This document shows positions 55,577 to 64,000 of a stretch of 64,000 bases of DNA, one piece after another. The DNA is taken from positions 4,030,001 through 4,094,000 of the forward strand of contig JAUKUA010000001.1 of the NCBI GenBank assembly GCA_030549175.1, given 5' to 3'. The first letter of the stretch is position 1, and each line of letters starts with the position of its first letter. The position numbers and the translations under genes are program-made. The notes under the pieces are model-generated. The model ran no database searches and was not told the DNA's origin. It worked only from the letters and a program-made list of their open reading frames with translations. This DNA is from Lasiosphaeris hirsuta (taxonomy: Eukaryota; Ascomycota; Sordariomycetes; Sordariales; Lasiosphaeriaceae).

Positions 55577-58500
55577 ATGTCGCACAGCTACAGATCCACC
55601 ATCGCATCGGGCTCTTCGAGATCGGCGAGATCGGTATACTCGGCGAGCACTCTGGTAGATCAGGATGAATACCGGAAAACTCTCGAGGCCGGATGGTCGG
55701 ATTCGATGCCTCAGCAGCTCGCCCGCAAGCACGCGGCCAGGAACTTTCCCAGCACACTTTCCCAGAATCCACAAGTCGGCTCGCATACCGGGGGCCTGGA
55801 CATGCCTCATAAGGCTCTCGTTCACAGACCAAGTCCCCCCATAAGAGATCAACTAAACTCGGAGAGATATGTCGAGCCATTCGGACCTCGGGCGCCCCGC
55901 GGACTGACGTTTGGGGAGGAGAGCTCTCCTCCGTTACCACCCCCTCCTCGTGACTACGATTCTTACCATCGTCACGGCCCCGCTCAGACACAGGTTCAGT
56001 GGCCTGTCGAGGGATCGAAGGAGATCCCAAGACCCAGCGCGAGAAATAACATCCGCGAAGAGCCTCCAAGGCACCATCGTGGTCCGTCTGTCGAGCCCGA
56101 AGGCCATGGCAGAAGAGTTGATGCCGTCTACGATCCGTCCAAGGCAGCAAAAGACATCACAGTTCGGCTTGAGATGCCTATTGAGGAGGATTTTGAGCCC
56201 GATCTCGAGGAATTCTGTCGTCTCAGACGCTTAGGTCGATTTAGGGATGCGGAAAAGCAGTTTCGGAAAAATCTCGAAGACCTCAGCAGCTCACCGTACA
56301 TTCTGGTTCAGTACGCAGAAATGTTGCTTGCATCTGGCAACTACAAGGCTTTCTCTATCCTCGCTGGTCGCCCAGATACAACCAGAACCCTACTTGAGCA
56401 CCCGCTTGATCATCGTGACCTTCAGAAGCTGGTGACCAACTTCAAATTACTGGAACTACTCTCACAGCTGGGATATCCGAACTACAAAGCCAACTTTGCA
56501 TCTTTGAAGAATTCCCTCCGCAGCGTACCAGAAGAAATCTCGCCGGCGAGGTTGATGGGCTCCACCGAGGTGTGTCACGAATCCACGATTGCGGCAGTAC
56601 TACTGTCTCTGACTTATTCTAGATACAAATACTATCTCTGGGTCTTCGCGTTGTTCACTATGGTGAGTCTACCTCACAAGAACCGTCGGAGGTGGATAGT
56701 ATGTTGGAACTTGCGACAGCATCATGCGAGTGGCAAGATCTTTACCACGAACTACTGTGCGAGGAACGGATCTGGGACCTGAGAGACTTCCTTGTCGCTG
56801 CAATTCCGCTCTTCGGCTGGCAAGAAACTCTGGTCCAAGCCTTTGGCACGGGAAACTTCACGAAGGCGCTGGGGATAATCGATAAGGACTGGAACCGTGG
56901 AGGCTACGACGAGTCGATGACGCTGGGCCTACTGGACCTTTTTACCTCGTTGATCCTTCTAGACCCTAGCGCCGACGCAACGGACCACCGGACTTCGCTG
57001 CTGCTGGAGCATGCCAAACAACTGGCGATGCTCGCTCAGCAGGGCGACCCTGAGAATATGAGGACAAGGCCTTTTATTCAGTGGATACTCGCAAAGTCTC
57101 TTGTCGAGATGAATCAGGCCCCCGAACGGCCGGACGGGCTAGGCTTGGAGGAGTATCCCGGGCTTTTGATAAAGTACGGAGAGGGTGTGCAGCTCCCCGT
57201 ATTCGTGCCACGTCAACATTCCGACAGACCGGACTGGGACATGTTCTTTGCGCGGTCCGACCCTATCCAGCGGCACGCTCTTGAGATCGCCGCTAACGCG
57301 GCTGAGTACATAGGAGATTATGCTTTGCAGGCGCTTGCGCTTAAGCTTCTTATCCTCCAAACGCAGAAACCCAAAGCCCTAATGGATAAACTGGGGAACT
57401 TACAGCTCGAGGTACAGAATGACAAGGAGGGCTACCTGGCGACTTGTTTGTCCAGATACCTTCTGTTGGGAGAGCCCGGGGACAAAGAAGATCTCCTAAG
57501 TGACTTTCAACAATTGGATGATGCGACCGACGGCTATCTCCAATACGGCATCGACGCTTCTCTCCTCTGGGCCCGAACCATGATAGAGTTTTACCTTGAG
57601 AGGCCGGATATCGAAATCGACGAGGGAAACGACAGCGATGGCTATATGACGAATGGACTTGAGGAGCGCTGCAAAGCAGATTTCCGTATTTACGGAACGA
57701 GGCTTCCTGCTTACATTGTGCGGTTCATCCGCATCAACTATAGACTACATGTCCCGCAACGCGGGCGAGCGGTATCATTTGATCCGCCCCGGGAGGACCG
57801 CCATCCTCGAGACCCGGAAGGTTCTGACTCTTCAGGGTCATTCTCGAGAAGAACCCGTCCGCAGCAGAGCAATCCTCTGCAACCTTCGACGATAACTCCC
57901 CGATACGACGAGAGGCGATCCTTTGAAGAGGCCGACGACAGAGCACAGACGGGGGAACCCGAAACCCGAGCATACGGTATGGGGCATGCCGGACTGGCGA
58001 GCCCTGTTCCAAACGTCACACCTTCGGTGCGGTCTCCCCCAGTTCACGGGAGACGGTACGAACCGATGCCAGAGAGTGCCTATGACGCAGAGGCAGCAGC
58101 GCAGCTATCTAGAATGAGGGGTCGATTCCACCACGTCCACCAAGCATCACTTGCGCCCTCGTTCTCGCCGGGGCACTACTTCCCGGTCGCTGGCTGGCCG
58201 CCAACTTGGAAAGAAGACGCGGAGCGGCTAGAGAGGATGCGGGATCCCCAGCCCCCTTCCTACTACTACAGGAGCCAGCCAGCCGCTGCCGCAGGGGTGC
58301 CAGGTGTCATCGACGATGACATGTGGGAAGCCTTCTTGTCGCCCGAGCAGGAAGGAAGCATTGGAGGCAAAACCAGCGATGAGGCAGAACGCGAGGCGGC
58401 TACTCCTAACGGAAACGCCCGCCATAAGGATGTCAGGGGCCATAGTAGCGCCAATAACCTCGGCGGTGACAGCAGGAATGATGATATTAGCCACGACAGC

Positions 58501-59208
58501 GAGGATGGCGATGGGGATGGCGATGAGGATGACTGTGAAGGAAACGACGATGGCGACCGCCGTGGTGTGGGCAGCATATCGCCACATATTGGGCTCGAGG
58601 ACGGCGTACCCCATCTCAATTTCCCTCCTAGCTTGCTCGAGGATAATACGATGATGGTTGTGTTACAAAACAAGGAGGATCCGCAGCAGTCAAGAGCATA
58701 TTTTGTGGAAAAGGGTGGCGTGGTCGAGGCGGCAGTCGATGTGACAAACAATACCGACAGACATCAGAGCCAATCCAGACCGCACTCAAAGCACTCGACG
58801 ACACGGCAGCCACGGCCCCCCAGCCCGCCACCCCTATCGCGCAAGGCTGCAGAATCGGAGCACAAGGAATCTGACAGCAAAGTTGGCGAAAGCTCCGGCA
58901 CGGGGAAGACAGGGGCAGAACCGGGGCCATCAACTACAAACACATCCAAAGAGAAGGATAAGGCAATAGCGACGGAAGGACAGCCAGCGCTCACGCACAG
59001 CCCCACGCGTCTAGATACCTCGGCGGCACGGTGGGGGATTGGAGACAGCGGAGGCGATCACGGAAAGCCAAAGAAGGCTGCAGTCAATGACGGCGATGAG
59101 GATGAGGACGGGGATGGACAGTCATCGGTTGGGGCCGTGTTTGGCGACGAAAAGTCGTCGAGGGGGCGGAAGCATGGACAGCATGGACGGAGGCAGCATA
59201 CGGCTTGA
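55577..59208 (+). CDS. Large uncharacterised helical-repeat-like protein (1192 aa)
   Basis: Exons 55577-56569 and 56623-59208; the 53-nt intron is GTGTGT...TCTAG. Residues 1-200 are disordered and Ser/Arg/Pro-rich (SYRSTIASGSSRSARSVYS). Residues of about 210-740 are a folded all-helical region, beginning EEDFEPDLEEFCRLRRLGRF, with TPR-like pairs (FRDAEKQFRKNLEDL, YILVQYAEMLLASGNYKAF, LDLFTSLILLDPS, LQALALKLLILQTQ). The C-terminal 450 residues are low-complexity and acidic, with Asp/Gly repeats around GDGDGDEDDCEGNDDGD. There is no TM segment or known catalytic motif. An apparent extra GTGAGT...CAAG pair at 56662-56679 is only 18 nt, keeps frame and is coding. It is probably a scaffold; the function is unknown to me. 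Confidence 0.75.
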
Positions 59209-60139
59209 GATTTTGAGATCGGATTTCAAGACTTATAAACCGCTACTACTAGTAGAATTACAAGCGTCTCCACTTGGAGGTTTGGATGACTCGGCGTCGT
59301 CATTTGCATCGGGAATGGGGTGTGGGATTCTGCATTGTGGATGCTGGATGCTAGACGGGTCGTGTTGGTTGAGGCGTTGTCGGGGTACATGTGACGTAAG
59401 TCATGGACTGTTGGCTCTCGCGCATGACTTGGAGACAAAGATACATAGGACCAAGGTCTCTCTTGGTTCCCAGCCCCGCTGGCTCAGCAGCCCACCCCGC
59501 TCGTACTGTATACCCAGTTATAGCGCTTTCGGAGACGCGAGGTGGTGTACTAGGTACGCTGCGACAGCGATAAGATAACAACCCTTACATAGGGCCGCCA
59601 ATGGGTGCCAAGCCGCTGCCCCAGTCCCAACAAAAACACGGGCTCAGGGTCCCCCGTCCCTCTCGCGCAAGGCGGGAGGCAGGAGGCGGGTGGGATGTGT
59701 GGGGCCTTCCATTGACGAACGTTCTGCTGTCTGCCATCCACTCGCTGCAACGAATGACAACGATGCACATGGCGTAGCCCGCGCTGACTTGGGAGCTTCC
59801 ACAGCAGCAAATGGTAAATCCCATCACCTGCCGTTCGCCTGCCCCTACCCATTCTTGAAGGGGTGCCTGGTGACAGCTGCCACTCGCCTCGCCTCGCCCC
59901 CTTTCTACGAGCGCCTGCCTAGGATCTACCGTGGATGCATTGCGTCCCGACAGCCTGGTATATATTGAAGAGAAATTCTGTTCCCCGGTCCTGATTATTT
60001 TGGGCCTTGCACCACGTCGCTCCTCCACCCGACGCCCGTTTCCGTCCGTCCCGTCGGCTGGAAACACACCGCAACCCGCCTTGATCATCCGACGACGAAG
60101 CTCGAATCCCCCCGTAGCTCTCTCGATCAACGGTAGACT
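59209..60139. promoter_or_regulatory. Upstream region of the TLC-domain gene
   Basis: No supported gene. Overlapping frames on both strands are GC-rich and without family features. The last 150 bases are a C-rich leader. Confidence 0.45.
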
Positions 60140-61284
60140 ATGAAAGACCCCTTCCCCTTTGCCCCGGTGCCGGTCCTCAGCGAGGCCGTGCAGCCGTGGG
60201 CCGGCAAGCTCGCTTCGCCGGGCCTGGTGCTGCACGTCCACGAGGTCCTCGGCGCCGCCCTTTTCTACACCTTCATCCACCTCGTCGTGTCGCCCATCTT
60301 GTCGACCTGGCTGTTCCCGAGCCATTATCCGCGCCACTCGCGCGGCAAGAAGGTCAACTGGGATGCCCATGTCGTGTCGCTCGTCCAGAGCACCCTGATC
60401 AACATCCTAGCCCTGTGGGTCATTATCACGGACGAGGAGCGTGCCACCATGAACTGGGAGCAGCGCATCTGGGGGTACACGGGTGCCTCGGGCATGATCC
60501 AGTCCCTTGCCGCTGGCTACTTCGTCTGGGACCTGGTTACCACGGTGGCCTTTATCGATGTCTTTGGTCTGGGGCTGTTGGCTCACGCCTCGAGCGCCCT
60601 GGCCGTCTACTCGTTCGGCTTTGTAAGTAGCAGCTCTTTTTTACCACGAGACAACCGGGATCTCTGCTAACTGCCCATCAACAGAGACCCTTCCTCAACT
60701 ACTACGCGAGCGTCTTCATCCTCTACGAGTTGTCGACTCCCTTCCTCAACATCCACTGGTTCTTTGACAAACTCAACATGACAGGCTCGCGCGCGCAGCT
60801 GTACAACGGCATCGCCCTGCTCATCACCTTTGCTTCGTGCCGCCTCGTCTGGGGCACCTACCAGTCGGCCATCGTCTACAGCGACATGTGGAATGCCGTC
60901 AACAACAGCCCCTCGCCCGAGTACGTAGTGACTGCCGCCGCCGCCGCCGCCAACGCCACCCTGACCGACCCCGACGTCAACATGATGGCCTTTGTCAACG
61001 AGTCGACCGGGCCCATTCCTGTGTGGCTTGCCGGTATCTACGTCGCAAGCAATATCGTGCTGAACAGCCTCAACTGGTTCTGGTTTGTCAAGATGATTGC
61101 CGCCGTGCGGAAGAGGTTCGAGCCTGTCAAGGAGCCCGAGACCAAGGTGGCTGTTGATGGTGCTGTCGGTGGGAGCACGGCGACCGAGGAGAAGCCTGCC
61201 GTCACGCAGCGCAGGCGACAGCACTCTATTATCGAGGATGTGGTCCCCGATAGTGAGGAGTTGAGGGATGGGACGATCCAATAG
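60140..61284 (+). CDS. TLC-domain membrane protein
   Basis: Exons 60140-60622 and 60685-61284 give 360 aa. Six to seven hydrophobic helices span about residues 35-310. The TLC (TRAM-LAG1-CLN8) character shows in SRGKKVNWDAHVVSLVQSTL (the conserved W-x-x-H/S-x2-Q-S block), GYFVWDLVTTV and RPFLNYYASVFILYELSTPF plus NIHWFF (helix 5-6 with the conserved E/D-S/T-P-F/L-N-x-R/H-W motif). The family includes ceramide synthases and TMEM56/TLCD lipid regulators. This one lacks the full Lag1p motif with paired histidines, so it is more likely a TLCD4-like lipid-homeostasis protein than a ceramide synthase. The basic C-terminal tail is cytosolic. The intron (GTAAGT...AACAG) is in phase 0. Confidence 0.85.
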
Positions 61285-63403
61285 CAGGAGGCTCGTAAGA
61301 ACGCGACGCTGGCGGATCGTAGCTTAGGAGAGGGCTAGGGATGGAAATGGTTTGTTTGCTTACCTGTTTAGGCATGAGTCTCTGATAGAGTATTCGACAT
61401 GTGGTGATGTAGGTGAATGGTGAGTTACCCGGGAGTGTTGGGTGATATCAGAGGCTCTTGGTATCTTGAGGCATCATTAGCGATGGGCTATGCTACCTCG
61501 GTTTGCGGCATTGCAGGGGTGAGTGAGTCCGCCCGAGCCGTTGTGCCAGAGCTCGTCTCAGCACTAGGTTATAATGAAACGATGAGCATGAGGGTTGTAG
61601 TTATGAAGGGACAAGTTTCGGGCCTTGTTTTGTATGAAGGAATGGCTTTGTGGTTGGCTTGATAGACCGAATCGTAGCGGGCGTGTAGTTATACTTATTC
61701 AAGTACAATAAAACCCCTCAGCAAACTGACATAAACCAGGCCCTGCTCTCCCCTTTTCATACCTTCCTCAAAATTTTCCCGTCAACTCCCCAAAATACAT
61801 GATCTTCTAATCAGCCAAAGGCCGCCGAGGACGTCACCGACTTGGCCGACCAAACCGTCAAGGCTTACACCACTTGTTGCTTAGGTAATCGGCCAGCTCG
61901 AAACCGTCCTAGGTTGTCGAGACCTCTTCGTTGTCCGGGCTCACGCCAGTTTCATTGACCAGGTTCTCGACCAGGTTCCCGCTTAGATCCTTGTTCAAGC
62001 CCCCCTCCTCAGGATTATAAGGCCGGGCCGTATTGTCACTGCCTCCAGACTCCGGACCGGTGCTCATCGGGACATGTCCATCATCCTCAGCCCTCTTTCT
62101 TGTCCGGCTTGACCTGCTTGTTGCCAAGGGTGTTCAATATGCGAAAGAGTAATGTTGTATTTGTATTTGCAGGGGCTGAAAAGAGTGATGGTCCTCTGCA
62201 AACAAGAATCGGCAAAGGCAGGCGAGAGGATGAATGTCGCTGGTGGGAGAGGATGGATTATGGAAGAAAGGAGAGCGGGCAGCCTTCTTTATACCACCGT
62301 GATTTAGCCATGGAGGAGAGTCAGAGGCAGAAGACCAATCATGAAGTGAGACTTGAGCATGTTGAGTGAAATAGGAGTATGTCTTTTGGTACATAGCATT
62401 TGCCCTCCCAGTCAGCCAGTCAAAGGGTAGCATGGAGAATGCCCATCGCCAACGCATCTTTGAGCTCAATCACATACATGCGCTAGGCAAATTAGAACTC
62501 CCACCTTTGCCTGCGGCATAAATGAGACAACATCCCAAGGTTTTTACCGAGTTCCAACGCAACCAAATTGATCACTGCCTCTCAAATGTATAAAGGGAAT
62601 ACCGCCCCCGAGTGAATATTGGCTGAAGCGTCAATGAATCCTCGACCTTCAATATTTCGAGGACATGACATGGCCAGCGCGAGTCATCCACGCGGATAGA
62701 ATTACCTTGCCTGAGGTTGAAGATGGGAAAATCAAGCGACTATATTGTTGCAGGACAACCGAGATATCTCAGGCCGTGGTAACTTTTGTCACTGATAGGA
62801 AACCACTGCCACGGCGAAAGCCACACCATAAACAACAAGTATCGGCAACTCTAGTGGCTTGGCCACACTGGGCTGACAAAACAGCCCCTGACAGACGAAC
62901 ACCTTCAAGTCCAAATCGGTAAAAGCACAGTGTGATATCAGAAGCTAGGTTGCGAAGTTGCATAGGTATGCAATTATTAATGTCCCACAGCGAACCTGTG
63001 GGACGATATTCCCTCTTGCTCTCCTCATCCAAGTCCATATCGGGATCAACCAGAATCATAAACTAGGAATCATAGAAGAACGCCTCAACAGAACGCTTTA
63101 GCTATCGAATCAACAAAACATGAATCAAAACGAAGCAAAAAAAAAAACACCCCGCAATGCTTTCTTCCACCCATCTTGAAGTTCTCATCCTATTGGTCAA
63201 CTAACCGCCCCCAATCCATCATCTCGGATCGCGCACCTCTCAAGATATGTAATTACAAGGCACTCTACTCAAGCCGAGCCTATTCGAGTCAATTCAATTC
63301 AATTCGATCAGACTTCGACTCATCCCATCATATCCCCGCCCCATCCAATGCCACATCTAAACAAATATCGGTTCAACCCACTGAAGTCAAGCCAACTCGC
63401 CGA
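61285..63403. other. Gene-free stretch before Sla1
   Basis: No gene that I can support. A minus-strand patch at about 62130-61800 has protein-like composition (EEGGLNKDLSGNLVENL; LDGLVGQVGDVLGGL in another frame) but is interrupted. The sequence near 63290-63310 has short TCAAT repeats. The 3' end of Sla1 lies at 63404. Confidence 0.45.
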
Positions 63404-64000
63404 CTAGAAACCAAATGGATTTTGGGGCGCTGTCAACGTTAGCCACAGCCGATCCCAGCACATACGAGACTCGGTGAACTTACTAGCGGCGGACAGATTC
63501 GCCCTCCTTCCCGTCGGCTGCGGCGCCATCTTCTTGGCCTCGCCCGTGACACCGAACCGGACTGGCGGCGGAGGTCCGGTCTTCTGCGGCATCAGCGGCT
63601 GAATCTGAGGCTGCAAGCCTCCTCCCATTGCGTTTCCAAATCCTTGCTGCGGCTGCTGCTGGCCATACATGCCAAACCCTGTTGGCTGAGATGGCATCGG
63701 TTGTTGGATCTGCGGCATAGCAGTTCGCTGTGGCTCAAGCGGTGGCGGGAGGAAGGAGTTGACGCCGTAGCTCTGAGGTTGCTGGGGTTGTCCAAACCCA
63801 CCGCCAAAACCCGTTGGCTGCATTGGGATTTGGTTGAATTGCTGGGGGCGCGGGTCCGCGAACGGGCTCTGCTGCATCGGCTGCGGGCCGTTCATCATGC
63901 CCGTGGGCTGCGGCATGAACTGACTGGGCATGAATTGCTGTTGTGGCATACCCGTCATCATTGGCATCATCTGCTGGGGTTGGCCCTGCATTTGCATCGC
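63404..64000 (-). CDS. SLA1: Endocytic adaptor Sla1, C-terminal part (cut by window edge)
   Basis: Only the last part of the gene is in the window; the N-terminal SH3 and SHD1 domains would lie beyond 64000. Exons (minus) 64000-63484 and 63429-63404. The visible protein is Gln/Pro/Met-rich with repeated P-x-Q-x-TG units (FMPQPTGMM, PMQPTGFGG, PSQPTGFGM, MPQKTGPPP), the Sla1 SR repeats that are phosphorylated by Ark/Prk kinases and regulate Pan1 binding. It then reads PPPVRFGVTGEAKKMAPQPT and the end ATPQNPFGF, with an NPF motif for EH-domain proteins. The last intron (GTAAGT...GACAG) splits the final Ala-Thr-Pro stretch. Sla1 links cargo, clathrin and actin assembly at endocytic patches. Confidence 0.88.
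   Translation of the reverse strand, partial: AMQMQGQPQQMMPMMTGMPQQQFMPSQFMPQPTGMMNGPQPMQQSPFADPRPQQFNQIPMQPTGFGGGFGQPQQPQSYGVNSFLPPPLEPQRTAMPQIQQPMPSQPTGFGMYGQQQPQQGFGNAMGGGLQPQIQPLMPQKTGPPPPVRFGVTGEAKKMAPQPTGRRANLSAASKFTESRMCWDRLWLTLTAPQNPFGF

Noticed and set aside
56662..56679. GTGAGT...CAAG pair that looks like an 18-nt intron
   Set aside because: Far too short to splice, a multiple of three without stops; reading through keeps the frame of the 1192-aa protein.
59585..60370. 261-codon minus-strand frame
   Set aside because: It is antisense to the start of the TLC-domain gene and has only GC-driven composition.
61909..62127. Minus-strand frame with acidic, protein-like composition
   Set aside because: It has no ATG at its start, ends without any domain, and the neighbouring Gly/Val-rich piece is in another frame; at most a remnant.
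1..64000. Dispersed 5S rRNA, CRISPR arrays, transposons or virus-like sequences
   Set aside because: I looked for typical 5S motifs, regular repeat-spacer patterns, transposase, reverse transcriptase and terminal repeats and saw none.

Overview
The window is nuclear DNA of a filamentous ascomycete (Pezizomycotina; a Sordariomycete fits best, but I cannot name the genus). The evidence is short GT-AG introns of about 50-100 nt with CTAAC/CTGAC-type branch sites, long pyrimidine-rich leaders, and single-copy fungal housekeeping genes on both strands without operons. Coding starts, exon joins and frames were worked out by hand from splice signals and protein motifs. None was checked against transcripts or a database.

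Region 1 (1-17 kb) is gene-poor. It has a 3.8 kb leader or intergenic stretch with two perfect palindromes, then a bHLH transcription factor (3769-5275). Next comes a decayed accessory patch: a broken Helo-like/ankyrin gene (6380-8580), a small membrane-protein gene that may be broken (9362-9652), a 2EXR-domain gene (10945-11871), a tRNA-Gly(TCC) with a tRNA-like relic beside it, a two-TM membrane protein (14525-15781) and the remnant of a GNAT acetyltransferase (16482-16903).

Region 2 (17-45 kb) is dense and conserved. In order it holds a two-RRM protein whose start codon is split by an intron, the peroxisomal import receptor Pex5, the Rex1-type RNA exonuclease, a Mis18/Yippee-domain protein, a SET-MYND protein, prefoldin subunit 5, a conserved protein of unknown function, Orc1 (with a one-base frame break), the splicing WD40 protein Prp46, the proteasome chaperone Nas6, a TMF/Sgm1 golgin, an alkaline ceramidase and prefoldin subunit 1. 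Many pairs are divergent or tightly convergent: 51 bp separate the Mis18-like and SET genes, and 140 bp separate Nas6 and TMF.

Region 3 (45-64 kb) holds a DUF8035-type charged coiled-coil protein, the mitochondrial glycine carrier Hem25, the Golgi tether subunit Cog8, two conserved proteins I do not recognise (539 and 1192 aa), a TLC-domain membrane protein, and the C-terminal end of the endocytic adaptor Sla1, cut by the window edge.

The genes are not a pathway. Some themes recur by neighbourhood: proteostasis (Pex5, two prefoldins, Nas6), Golgi/endocytic traffic (TMF, Cog8, Sla1), chromosome biology (Orc1, Mis18-like) and sphingolipid/TLC membrane enzymes. The most unusual things are in gene structure: a split ATG, a 14-nt microexon, a possible 3-nt exon or nested intron, matching GC-AG introns in both prefoldin genes, and frame breaks at C-homopolymers.
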